From positions 1 to 6,793 of the forward strand of contig CANQMF010000045.1 in the NCBI GenBank assembly GCA_947624915.1: a stretch of 6,793 bases of DNA, written 5' to 3'. The translations under genes and the position numbers were made by a program. This DNA is from an uncultured Bacilli bacterium. GTDB lineage: Bacteria; Bacillota_I; Bacilli_A; RF39; UBA660. The notes beneath the pieces were generated by a model. The model saw nothing but the letters and a program-made list of their open reading frames with translations. It had not been told where the DNA came from and searched no databases. Of the stretch, positions 1 through 6,380 are shown one piece after another (the stretch's first letter is position 1; every line of letters begins with the position of its first letter).

Positions 1-128
1 TGATTATTTATCACTCCTCTTATATTAATTCATTTATCAAATTTATTGTCTACCAACACTATTTGACAAAGAACCAATTAGCTCTAAAAAGTTAAATTTG
101 CCACCGGCTAAAAATTAATTTTTCTAAC
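1..128 (-). other. Gene-free leader downstream of recO, upstream of a gene off the left edge
   Basis: There is no ORF here. At 13-18 the minus strand carries GAGGAG, a ribosome-binding site for a gene whose start codon lies at or just past position 1. Between it and recO are nested inverted repeats: CAAATTTA/TAAATTTG (38-45 with 93-100), GACAA/TTGTC (46-50 with 65-69) and a 6-bp hairpin at 70-85, which together could form a three-helix junction in the minus-strand RNA. A possible weak -35 (TTGTCA, 69-64) has a poor -10 at either 16 or 18 bases. No known riboswitch or T-box motif is recognised; the T-box core GGGTGGNACC is not present. Confidence 0.4.
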
Positions 129-863
129 TTAACTTATTTTTTTCACATTTTCCAAGAATTTTTTAGTTTTTAAATAAATTCCTGTATATCTATCATAATA
201 ATTATTTAAAAAAGCATCAATTTCTCTTGTAATATCACCATTAACATCAATATTTTCAATTTTTTGAATATCAATATAATAATACATTCTAATTAGTTTA
301 ACAGCTTTATTCGAAATAATTGGTTCATTACTACGACATTTAACACACAAATACCCACCCTTATCACTTGATAAAGTAACAATATTGCTAGTGCTACCAC
401 ATTCAACACAATGATCCAATACGGGTAGTACGCCTAAGTTATCTAAGAACTTTAATTCTATAATATTAGTAATAACACTAGGATTAAAATGTTGGTCTAT
501 CTTAATTAAAGCCATTATTAAATTGTCAAAAACACCATTATCACTACCATGCCTTACTACCTGACTAGCTAGATCAATTAAATAACTAGCATAACCGATA
601 AGTTCAATATCTTTCCTTATTGTATTAAAATTGTTAATAACATCTACCTCTTTTAACACTGATAACTTATCTTGTTTATAGTAAACATTAAAATTTCCAT
701 AAGTAAGTTTTCCAGAAACACTTCTCAGTGGACTTTTTAATTTTCTAGCTCCTTTAACCATTAAACCAATGATACCCTTTTCTTTGGTAAGAAGATTAAC
801 TATTTTACTTGTTTCTCCATAATTCTGCTCGCTAATAACAATCCCTGTAACCATTTCAAGCAT
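129..863 (-). CDS. recO: DNA repair protein RecO
   Basis: A 244-residue protein of typical RecO length. The N-terminal OB-fold opens with GIVISEQNYGETSKIVNLLTKEKG (7-30; the family's V-L-x-x-x-x-YGExDxIxxLxTxxxG pattern), followed by KGARKLKS (37-44). A helical middle domain leads to a treble-clef zinc site, CVECG (152-156) and CVKC (173-176), with all four cysteines present. RecO loads RecA on SSB-coated single-stranded DNA with RecR in RecF-type recombinational repair. ATG 863 has a weak AAAGAAG site about 9 bases upstream; an internal ATG at 854 has none. It is the last gene of the ybeY-era-recO operon, as in Bacillus. No clear terminator follows: the 14-base AT palindrome at 110-123 lacks a GC stem. 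Confidence 0.95.
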   Translation of the reverse strand: MLEMVTGIVISEQNYGETSKIVNLLTKEKGIIGLMVKGARKLKSPLRSVSGKLTYGNFNVYYKQDKLSVLKEVDVINNFNTIRKDIELIGYASYLIDLASQVVRHGSDNGVFDNLIMALIKIDQHFNPSVITNIIELKFLDNLGVLPVLDHCVECGSTSNIVTLSSDKGGYLCVKCRSNEPIISNKAVKLIRMYYYIDIQKIENIDVNGDITREIDAFLNNYYDRYTGIYLKTKKFLENVKKIS

Positions 864-892
864 CTATTTCAACTTCTTTCTTCTTACTGAAA

Positions 893-1150
893 TTAAACCT
901 CTAGTCCAACTGAATCATCAACTAATTCAAAACGATATCTTTGAACATAATTTTCATCGTTATTTAAAGCATTAAATAAATCATATGGTCTTACCCAAAC
1001 TTTACGTTCTTTTCCCAATGACTCATACACTACTAATTGTCTTGGTTCACCATTAACATTTTCTGTAGTATCATTTGCTATACACAAAACACGATAATAA
1101 TTACCACTAACATGCTTATAAATTTTACCTACTATTACGTCCCTTTCCAT
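893..1150 (-). CDS. DUF1653-family protein
   Basis: An 85-residue small soluble protein. The DUF1653 pattern is clear: a GKIYKHVSGNYYRVLCIA block (8-25; compare GxYxHxxGNxYxVLxxA), then LVVYESLG (39-46) and the strongly conserved VWVRPYDLFN (51-60), ending in a short strand with RYRFELV. The family is small and beta-rich and its biochemical function is not established. ATG 1150 is preferred because GAGGAG lies 8 bases upstream; a GTG at 1156 would leave only 2 bases between the site and the start. It overlaps yqzL by 26 bases and is followed by recO after 29 bases, so it belongs to the era-recO transcript. This gene is not part of the Bacillus era-yqzL-recO order. Confidence 0.82.
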   Translation of the reverse strand: MERDVIVGKIYKHVSGNYYRVLCIANDTTENVNGEPRQLVVYESLGKERKVWVRPYDLFNALNNDENYVQRYRFELVDDSVGLEV

Positions 1151-1238
1151 CAGCACTACTCCTCATATATTCTTTATATTTTAAATAATATTCTATTTTT
1201 CCCGTATGAACAAATAAATCCCACAATAATTCTTTCAT
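1125..1238 (-). CDS. yqzL: YqzL-like small protein
   Basis: A 37-residue ORF starts at ATG 1238 with AGGTGAT six bases upstream and ends at TAA 1125-1127. The core WDLFVHTGKIEYYLKYKE (6-23) fits my recollection of the YqzL pattern, W-[ND]-x-F-x-x-T-G-x-[IV]-x-x-Y-L-x-[FY]-K-E, and the position between era and recO is where Bacillus keeps yqzL. The protein is somewhat shorter than Bacillus YqzL (about 47 residues); the acidic C-terminus is replaced by a basic tail (RSSADGKGRNSR) where the frame overlaps the next gene by 26 bases. Function is unknown in the family. The conserved locus, core motif and ribosome-binding site together make it a real gene. Confidence 0.75.
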   Translation of the reverse strand: MKELLWDLFVHTGKIEYYLKYKEYMRSSADGKGRNSR

Positions 1239-1276
1239 AATATCACCTACTATATATTGTTCAATTAATCAAATTT

Positions 1277-2164
1277 TTATTCCATGAAATCATTAAATCC
1301 ATACTCAGTTAAATACTTTTCTTTGTCACGCCAATTCTTAACTGTTTTTACCCTCAACTGTAAATAAATTTTTTTACCCAACAGGCTTTCTAAATCTTTT
1401 CGAGCTTTAATTCCAATTTCCTTAATCATTTGCCCATTTTTACCAATAACAATTTTCTTTAAAGATTCACGATCTACAATAATATCAATATGAATGTTAT
1501 TACTTGTTTTACCTACTTCCACAGCCATAGTTTGGCAAGTAATAGAATGTGGTACTTCTTGTTCAGTTAAATTCATAACCTTTTCACGAACTATTTCAGC
1601 CATAACAAATTCCAATGATTTATTAGTAACTGTATTCTTATCATAATATGCTATTTCATCTGGTAAATAGTTCTTTATTACTTTCATTAACTCCTTTACA
1701 TTATCATTTTTAAGCGCTGATAAAGGAACAATCTCTTTAAATGCATACAAATCTTTATACTCTAATATTTTTTGAAATACCTCTTCTTTAGCTATTTTAT
1801 CAATCTTATTTATGACTAAAATCACAGGCTTATCCACATTTTTCAAACGTTTAATAACAAACATATCACCTTTACCTAGTGATTCTTTAGCATCAACTAA
1901 AAAAAGTAAAATGTCAGTATCCTCAATGCTATAATAGGCCTGTTTATTTAATGTTTCACCTAGTTTAGTATTGGGCTTATGGATACCGGGTGTATCAACA
2001 AAGATAATCTGTGTATCATCATCATTATATATACCTTGAATAATATTTCTAGTTGTTTGAGGTTTCGATGTAGTTATTGCTACCTTTTTACCAACAATTG
2101 TGTTAATTAAAGTACTCTTACCTACATTTGGTCGTCCTATAATACCTACAAAGCCACTACGCAT
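1277..2164 (-). CDS. era: GTPase Era, 16S rRNA-binding ribosome assembly factor
   Basis: A 295-residue protein with an N-terminal GTPase domain and a C-terminal KH domain. G1 is GRPNVGKS (10-17), the G2 region TTRN (37-40), G3 DTPG (57-60), G4 NKID (119-122) and G5 SAL (149-151). The KH domain (about 205-280) contains the IVIGKNGQMIKEIGIKAR block with the GKNG loop at 241-244 and ends in LRVKTVKNWRD. Era binds the 3' end of 16S rRNA and checks late 30S assembly; YbeY in the same operon acts on the same rRNA end. The ATG at 2164 overlaps the cdd stop (TAATG), with GAGGAT inside the cdd end as ribosome-binding site. All motifs are intact. Confidence 0.98.
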   Translation of the reverse strand: MRSGFVGIIGRPNVGKSTLINTIVGKKVAITTSKPQTTRNIIQGIYNDDDTQIIFVDTPGIHKPNTKLGETLNKQAYYSIEDTDILLFLVDAKESLGKGDMFVIKRLKNVDKPVILVINKIDKIAKEEVFQKILEYKDLYAFKEIVPLSALKNDNVKELMKVIKNYLPDEIAYYDKNTVTNKSLEFVMAEIVREKVMNLTEQEVPHSITCQTMAVEVGKTSNNIHIDIIVDRESLKKIVIGKNGQMIKEIGIKARKDLESLLGKKIYLQLRVKTVKNWRDKEKYLTEYGFNDFME

Positions 2165-2550
2165 TACTTTAGATCCTCAGATGTAAAAGGGTAAGGACAA
2201 AGCTCAGCTACCGTATGAACCTCTTGCTCCCCTTTAGGATTCATACAAATAATTTTACGGTCCGATTCAAAAAATTCACTAATCACCATGCGGCAAACAA
2301 AACATGGCATTCCAATTTTATCGTTATCACACATAATATATAATTTATCAAAATCATTTGGCTTATATCCATTGGAAACAGCACTTAATATAGCATTTCG
2401 TTCAGCACATACTGTTGCTCCATAAGACGCATTTTCAACATTGACACCAACAAATGAATTTCCATCCTTCATAACAGCAATTGCTGCTACGCGAAAGTTA
2501 GAATATGGTGAATAGCTATTATTCAATAAACTTATAAGTTTTTCTTTCAT
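2164..2550 (-). CDS. cdd: Cytidine deaminase
   Basis: A 128-residue homotetrameric-type cytidine deaminase that converts cytidine and deoxycytidine to the uridine forms in pyrimidine salvage. The zinc site is complete: CAE at 48-50 (Cys48 ligand, Glu50 proton shuttle) and PCFVC at 82-86 (Cys83, Cys86). NVEN (37-40) is the nucleoside-binding motif, and SPYSNF (14-19) is the conserved N-terminal block. The start at 2550 is fixed by AGGAGG six bases upstream; a longer in-frame reading to 2604 would add 18 residues with no family similarity, translated from the dgkA end. The stop overlaps the era start by one base (TAATG), so the genes are coupled. Position between dgkA and era is the standard Bacillus order. 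Confidence 0.97.
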   Translation of the reverse strand: MKEKLISLLNNSYSPYSNFRVAAIAVMKDGNSFVGVNVENASYGATVCAERNAILSAVSNGYKPNDFDKLYIMCDNDKIGMPCFVCRMVISEFFESDRKIICMNPKGEQEVHTVAELCPYPFTSEDLK

Positions 2551-2558
2551 ACTACCTC

Positions 2559-2990
2559 CTAAAATCCTAAAAATCGAATGATCTTGGGAACATAAATAAT
2601 ACATATAGCAATGACTAAAGCTATAGATATTGAAAAAGTAGCTGCACTAGCCGAATCTTTTGCAATTTTAACTAGTTTATTATAACCAGGAGAGACTAAA
2701 TCACAAATGGTTTCAATCGCCGTATTTAAAAGTTCAACAGCTAACATGACGAGTAAAATAAAAATTATAAATAACCATTCAATCATAGTGATCTTCAAAA
2801 AAAGCCCAGTAATAATAATTACAATAGCCGTAATCAAATGTAAAACAGCACTTCGTTCATAACGATAAAAATTAATAAAGCCAGATAATGAGTATCTAAT
2901 TACATTAAATAAGGATCTCAAAGAGAAGTCTTTTCTATCCTTCTTTTTATCACTACTTTTAATCATTTCCTCTTTTGACTCCATAAACAT
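2559..2990 (-). CDS. dgkA: Undecaprenol kinase, DgkA family
   Basis: From the chosen start the protein is 143 residues. A charged Lys/Glu/Asp N-terminus (1-25) is followed by an amphipathic segment and three membrane helices (about 50-66, 71-88 and 116-136). The catalytic signature of the prokaryotic DgkA family is clear: AVELLNTAIETICDL (84-98) and KLVKIAKDSASAA (105-117), with Glu86, Glu93, Lys111 and Asp112 at the ATP/Mg site. Gram-positive members phosphorylate undecaprenol to recycle the lipid carrier of cell-wall synthesis. I chose ATG 2990 because AAAGGA lies 6 bases upstream; ATG 3029 has no usable site and would overlap ybeY more heavily, while ATG 2984 and 2966 are alternatives. The TAG stop is part of the cdd ribosome-binding site (TAGGAGG), so the two are translationally linked. 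Confidence 0.92.
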   Translation of the reverse strand: MFMESKEEMIKSSDKKKDRKDFSLRSLFNVIRYSLSGFINFYRYERSAVLHLITAIVIIITGLFLKITMIEWLFIIFILLVMLAVELLNTAIETICDLVSPGYNKLVKIAKDSASAATFSISIALVIAICIIYVPKIIRFLGF

Positions 2991-3414
2991 CCAAAATCCT
3001 TTCTTGTAATTCAAACATAACTTTTTCATCAGATAAAGTCATATGATCATATCCTAACAAATGTAAAATACCATGAATAGTTAAAAAACAAAGCTCTCTC
3101 AAAAGTGAATGACCATATTCTTGAGCTTGTTCTTTAGCTTTATCAATTGAAATATAAATGTCACCTAAAATTCTAATATCAGTTTTAACAAAAGTTGCAT
3201 CATCTTCTAAAGCAAATGTGAGCACATCGGTAGTTCTATCAATACCACGATACTCTCTATTTAATTTATGAATTTCTTCATTACCAATGACGATAACATT
3301 AAACATAACATTATCTAACTTTTGATACTTCATAACAAAATCAATAAACTTCTTCAATTCCATCAATTCAGGAATATCTTGTCCTACTTTTTTTACTAAT
3401 TCAATACTATTCAT
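2959..3414 (-). CDS. ybeY: Endoribonuclease YbeY (rRNA maturation factor)
   Basis: A 151-residue single-domain metalloprotein, the normal length. The zinc-binding signature HGILHLLGYDH is at 114-124, giving His114, His118 and His124. Upstream are the family blocks LNREYRGIDRTTDVLTF (51-67) and GDIYIS (84-89). YbeY is needed for 16S rRNA 3'-end processing and ribosome quality control in the cytoplasm. The ATG at 3414 has GAGG five to six bases upstream and is the first gene after the promoter at 3436-3464. The 3' end overlaps the proposed dgkA start by about 32 bases, and era, its functional partner in small-subunit assembly, is three genes downstream. In Bacillus the preceding genes are phoH and the HD-domain gene yqfF; both are missing here. 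Confidence 0.96.
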   Translation of the reverse strand: MNSIELVKKVGQDIPELMELKKFIDFVMKYQKLDNVMFNVIVIGNEEIHKLNREYRGIDRTTDVLTFALEDDATFVKTDIRILGDIYISIDKAKEQAQEYGHSLLRELCFLTIHGILHLLGYDHMTLSDEKVMFELQERILDVYGVKRGND

Positions 3415-3435
3415 ACAAACCTCAACTTCAAAATA

Positions 3436-3464
3436 ATTATATCCTTTTTATATGAAAAAAGCAA
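3436..3464 (-). promoter_or_regulatory. Sigma-A-type promoter of the ybeY-dgkA-cdd-era-yqzL-DUF1653-recO unit
   Basis: The -10 is a perfect TATAAT (3441-3436). At an exact 17-base spacing upstream lies TTGCTT (3464-3459), a weak -35 that shares TTG with the consensus. The transcript would start near 3429, leaving a short leader before the ybeY ATG at 3414. There is no extended -10 TG. The -35 is also the 3' arm of the preceding terminator. Confidence 0.7.
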
Positions 3465-3476
3465 ACAAGGTTGCTT
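3455..3476 (-). terminator. Intrinsic terminator closing yqfC-yqfD-vanZ
   Basis: On the minus strand AAGCAA-CCTTGT-TTGCTT (3459-3476) gives a 6-bp stem and 6-base loop followed by a T run down to 3455. It sits at the end of the vanZ-like gene, slightly overlapping its last codons. Its descending arm doubles as the -35 of the next promoter. Confidence 0.7.
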
Positions 3477-3990
3477 ATTCTCTAAAAAGCTTATACGAAA
3501 TAGAAAAGAATAAAAAGCCTAAAGTCCCACCTAAAACATTTAAAAATACATCATCAATATCAAAAACTCGTCCTATTTGTGTTTGGATTAATTCAATAGA
3601 AAGAGAGACAATTAAAGTAATTATTAATACCCATCTAAATTTTATTTTATATAAAATGTATGTTGTAAAAAAGCCAAAAGGTATGAACATTAATAGATTA
3701 CCAATGACATTTTTAAAAAACAATCTACTCCCAATTTTATACCTAAACATCTCCCTAAAAGGAATTAAATTATATCCTGTTACCCCTTTAGTATCAATAT
3801 CTTGAAATGTTACAACATAAAATAAACACATCATATACAAGATAAAAATAAACATAAAAAGTTCATGATGAAAAACAAACTTTTGTCTCTTCTTAAATAA
3901 GTAAGTAATACGCAAAACCACAAGTATAATACTACACACTAAAATCATCGGCCATATTTGTGCGAAAATCATTTCCAATGTTTTTTTCAT
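3475..3990 (-). CDS. VanZ-family membrane protein
   Basis: A 171-residue integral membrane protein with about five membrane segments (13-31, 42-62, 93-114, 118-135 and 148-166). VanZ-family signatures are NLIPF (74-78), NVIGNLLMFIPFGF (94-107), SIELIQ (131-136), GRVFDIDDVFLNVLGG (140-155). The family is named for VanZ of Tn1546, which gives low-level teicoplanin resistance; most chromosomal members have no proven role. The ATG at 3990 lies 4 bases after the yqfD stop, and its weak purine-rich site (GAAAGAAG) lies inside the yqfD end, so translation is probably coupled to yqfD. It occupies the place of phoH and the 7TM-HD gene in the Bacillus order. A terminator follows directly. Co-transcription with yqfCD suggests, as inference, a sporulation-stage envelope role rather than antibiotic resistance. 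Confidence 0.88.
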   Translation of the reverse strand: MKKTLEMIFAQIWPMILVCSIILVVLRITYLFKKRQKFVFHHELFMFIFILYMMCLFYVVTFQDIDTKGVTGYNLIPFREMFRYKIGSRLFFKNVIGNLLMFIPFGFFTTYILYKIKFRWVLIITLIVSLSIELIQTQIGRVFDIDDVFLNVLGGTLGFLFFSISYKLFRE

Positions 3991-3994
3991 CTAC

Positions 3995-5203
3995 TCAACT
4001 TCTTTCTTCTATCTTTTTTTCATTAATTTCTTCTTTTTTTTCTTCTATTTTTACATAATCAGTAATATCTTCACAAACACTAAAAAAGATTTTCATTTCG
4101 ACACCTGAAGCAATTATTTTACTATCTAAAACACGATGAGTAATAATATATTCATCCTTTTTTAACGTTTCTTTCATTTTCTTATATGCCAATTCAATCG
4201 CTTTTAATTTCAACTCTTCAACAACATTCATTCCTGTTGTAACAATTACCTCATCTTGATGTTGCTTAACAAATGAAATGGGAACAACATTATTCTTTAA
4301 TAAAACTGTCTCTTTAATAATTTTATCATTAAATGGATGAAAATTAAAGAATTCAAATGATTTATCAAATATTTTTAAAGCATAAACATTTTTACTTCGC
4401 CCTGTTTTCTTTTCTTCATAATAATTAAATGGATATATAACTTTAGTAACATACCAAACCTCACCATAAACTTTGCCCATAGCTGATACAGTCGACTTCA
4501 ATTTATCGTTTAAATAAATATATCCACTAATTATAATATCTCCCTTTTTAACATAAGCATACTTATTTTTTTGAATCTGCCCTTCACTTGCATATATATT
4601 TCTGATGACAGCGTTTTTTTTGGCTACTATATGTTGAAAATCACGATCACTGCTTTCCTGTTTGACAACACGAGGCTCGTATCTCACTACATACTTAGTA
4701 CCAACTTTCTCAATTTCAATCCACTCTATCTCATCATGAAATTTTTCTAGAATACTTTTTTTTACATTTTTTATATAATCATAGTTTTTTTGAAAGTGAT
4801 ATTTACTAATGTCAAAGCCATTTAAAGTTTGGGATAATCTTTTTTTCATATCATCATCATTAGTAATTATCTCAACACTAAAAATAAGACGACTTAAAAC
4901 ATATATAATCATTATACACAAGATAATAGCTATTAACACATGATAATATTTAAGAATCTGCTTCTTTTTGTTTATCAATCCCAAATATTTAATTATTTTT
5001 ATATTATAAATAGTATTTAATTTTAGTAATTTATCAAAATCAGCATAATATATCGTTATTTGTATTCTTTCTTTACTTATTTTTTTAATATTCGTTATAT
5101 CTATCTTTTGTTTATAGGCCTTTAAAATCATACGTTCTGGACTTTTACCGTCTATTTGAATACAAACCTTACTTCGCATAGTATCAATAAATTTATTTTT
5201 CAT
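3995..5203 (-). CDS. yqfD: Sporulation protein YqfD, single-pass membrane protein
   Basis: A 402-residue protein of normal YqfD length. Residues 1-80 form a soluble N-terminal domain, 87-108 a single transmembrane helix, and the remainder an extracytoplasmic beta-rich domain. The family landmark IEWIEIEKVGTKYVVRYEPR is at about 159-178, followed by the VAKKNAVIRNIYASEGQIQKN stretch, a lipoyl/biotinyl-like half-motif ending KKGDIIISG. The C-terminus is a charged Glu/Lys tail (KIEEKKEEINEKKIEERS). YqfD is a conserved sporulation protein, expressed with yqfC in the mother cell, whose biochemical role is unresolved. AGGTGAT precedes the ATG at 5203 and overlaps the yqfC stop; the next gene starts 4 bases after the stop, indicating one transcript. 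The phoH gene that follows yqfD in Bacillus is absent here. Identification is firm, function is not. Confidence 0.92.
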   Translation of the reverse strand: MKNKFIDTMRSKVCIQIDGKSPERMILKAYKQKIDITNIKKISKERIQITIYYADFDKLLKLNTIYNIKIIKYLGLINKKKQILKYYHVLIAIILCIMIIYVLSRLIFSVEIITNDDDMKKRLSQTLNGFDISKYHFQKNYDYIKNVKKSILEKFHDEIEWIEIEKVGTKYVVRYEPRVVKQESSDRDFQHIVAKKNAVIRNIYASEGQIQKNKYAYVKKGDIIISGYIYLNDKLKSTVSAMGKVYGEVWYVTKVIYPFNYYEEKKTGRSKNVYALKIFDKSFEFFNFHPFNDKIIKETVLLKNNVVPISFVKQHQDEVIVTTGMNVVEELKLKAIELAYKKMKETLKKDEYIITHRVLDSKIIASGVEMKIFFSVCEDITDYVKIEEKKEEINEKKIEERS

Positions 5204-5206
5204 GTA

Positions 5207-5431
5207 TCACCTAAATTCAATATTTAATACTTTTCCTCTAATCAAAACCTCTTTATCAAGTAATTTTGATATTGTAAGATTTTGACCACCTATAATTAAA
5301 ATGCCTTTGGAATACTTTAACGATATCATTGTATCACTAAAAGAAATTATATCTGTATAATTTAAAACATCAATCATATTATTTAATATCAACACTTGAA
5401 ACTCACGATTATAGATGTAATCCTTCAGCAT
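5207..5431 (-). CDS. yqfC: Sporulation protein YqfC (YabP/YqfC family)
   Basis: This 74-residue protein has the YabP/YqfC beta-rich pattern. A hydrophobic segment VLILNNMIDVLNYTDIISFSD (13-33) is followed by ISLKYSKGILIIGGQNLTISKLLDKEVLIRGKV; the KGxLxIxGxxL-(x)n-L-xxxExxIxGxIxxIxF layout is typical of the family. Bacillus YqfC is somewhat longer (about 90 residues), so the N-terminal extension is reduced. In Bacillus subtilis yqfC-yqfD are mother-cell sporulation genes, and adjacency to yqfD supports the call. The ATG at 5431 has AGGTGG at good spacing, and the stop codon TGA overlaps the ribosome-binding site of yqfD 3 bases upstream. A weak match to a mother-cell sigma-E promoter lies between the spoVAE terminator and the start codon. 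Molecular function is not established. Confidence 0.85.
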   Translation of the reverse strand: MLKDYIYNREFQVLILNNMIDVLNYTDIISFSDTMISLKYSKGILIIGGQNLTISKLLDKEVLIRGKVLNIEFR

Positions 5432-5457
5432 GTTACCACCTATTTAAATATATTCAC

Positions 5458-5478
5458 AAAAAAAAGGACTATGTCCTC
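5458..5478 (-). terminator. Short intrinsic terminator after spoVAE
   Basis: On the minus strand AGGAC-ATA-GTCCT (5465-5477) forms a 5-bp stem with a 3-base loop, followed directly by eight T residues (5458-5465 on the complement). It lies just past the spoVAE stop and ends the spoVA operon. The stem is short, so some read-through into yqfC is likely. Confidence 0.7.
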
Positions 5479-5494
5479 AACAAAGATTAACTAA

Positions 5495-5845
5495 TTAATC
5501 ACGTGGTTTAAAAATAAGTCCAAAGACAAATGAGAAAACAATCGCTGATACAATTCCAGCTGATGTCAAATCAAACATTCCTGTAAATATTCCCATAATA
5601 CCAAATTGACTTATAGTATCCATAGCCCCATGAATAAGTAAATGGCCAAAACTAGTAATAGGTACTAGAGCACCACCACCACACCATAAAACAAATTTGT
5701 CATAAATATCAAAAATATCTAAAAAAGAACCAATAACGACAAAAAGACTAGTAATATGACCTGGAGTAAGTTTGGTATTATCTAAAATTAATTGGCCAAT
5801 TAAACATACAATTCCCGCAAATAAAAAAGCATTAAAGTATATCAT
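5495..5845 (-). CDS. spoVAE: Stage V sporulation protein AE (SpoVAE/SpoVAEB), DPA channel membrane subunit
   Basis: At 116 residues this has the usual family length and a small, strongly hydrophobic sequence with about four membrane segments (roughly 3-22, 30-46, 80-92 and 97-113). Family signatures are IGQLILDNTKLTPGH (16-30), the glycine-rich GGGALVPITSFGHLLIHGA (56-74), LTSAGI (93-98) and the terminal IFKPRD. SpoVAE acts with SpoVAC and SpoVAD to move Ca-DPA across the inner forespore membrane during sporulation and out during germination. The ATG at 5845 is preceded by GGAGG at good spacing, and that site lies inside the end of spoVAD (14-base overlap), implying coupled translation. In the normal operon it depends on the forespore promoter upstream of spoVAC. 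With the operon interrupted, that promoter would be separated from it by the insertion. The gene itself is intact. Confidence 0.95.
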   Translation of the reverse strand: MIYFNAFLFAGIVCLIGQLILDNTKLTPGHITSLFVVIGSFLDIFDIYDKFVLWCGGGALVPITSFGHLLIHGAMDTISQFGIMGIFTGMFDLTSAGIVSAIVFSFVFGLIFKPRD

Positions 5846-6359
5846 CTGTTACCTCCAAACTAATGGCATGACTTATACTAGGTATAGATAATTTTTGATT
5901 AACCATTGATGGTGAAAGTAAGGCTCCTGTCGCAACTAATAAAACTCGTGCTATTTCGCCATTTAACATTTTATCATAAATATAACTATTAAAAACTAAA
6001 GGCAAACAAGCTGGACCACTTCCACCTGCATATACTGGTTGCTTTTCTAAATCATAAATCATACAAGCAGTATCATCATAATTTTTTAAATCGATATTAT
6101 ATTCTGTTTTCATATACTCTTTTAAAATCTTTTTACCATAAATACCTAAATCACCAGTTAAAATAAGATCATAATAATCAACATCTCTTTTTAAATCTTT
6201 TAAATGATGATAAATAGTACTAGCAGCGCTAGGTGCCATGACAGCTCCCATATTAAGTGAATCAGTTACACCTAAGTCAACTACTTTACCTATAGTAGCA
6301 CTTTCTACCTTAATACGCTCCTTTTTAGTTGTTAACAGAAAGCTTGCAGCTCCAGTCGT

Positions 6360-6380
6360 CGTAAAAGTAGCTGTTTTCTT
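6360..6380. other. Probable insertion junction (candidate attachment site) in spoVAD
   Basis: The transition from the foreign N-terminus to SpoVAD sequence falls at codons 54-57 of the fused frame (6366-6377). Around it is a short imperfect dyad centred on AGCT (6369-6372), with AAA at 6364-6366 and TTT at 6375-6377. Serine and tyrosine recombinases both use sites with dyad symmetry about a short crossover core, so this is compatible with an att site but far too weak to prove one. The partner junction lies outside the window. Confidence 0.4.

Noticed and set aside
110..123. Perfect 14-base palindrome AAAAATTAATTTTT as a recO terminator
   Set aside because: Only a 5-bp A-T stem, no G-C pairs and no separate T run in the direction of transcription.
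1..128. T-box leader for a downstream glycyl-tRNA synthetase, as follows recO in Bacillus
   Set aside because: GGTGGC at 101-106 on the minus strand is only a partial resemblance; the conserved T-box bulge sequence and specifier stem are not present.
1037..1240. Plus-strand open frame opposite yqzL and the DUF1653 gene
   Set aside because: Low-complexity Ile/Asn/Tyr-rich product with no ribosome-binding site, fully antisense to two supported genes.
2551..2604. Longer cytidine deaminase with 18 extra N-terminal residues
   Set aside because: The extra residues are the dgkA end read in another frame; the internal ATG at 2550 has a near-perfect AGGAGG and matches the family length.
3452..3805. 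Plus-strand open frame opposite the vanZ-like gene
   Set aside because: Antisense to a clear VanZ-family gene; it starts inside the terminator hairpin and has no recognisable domain.
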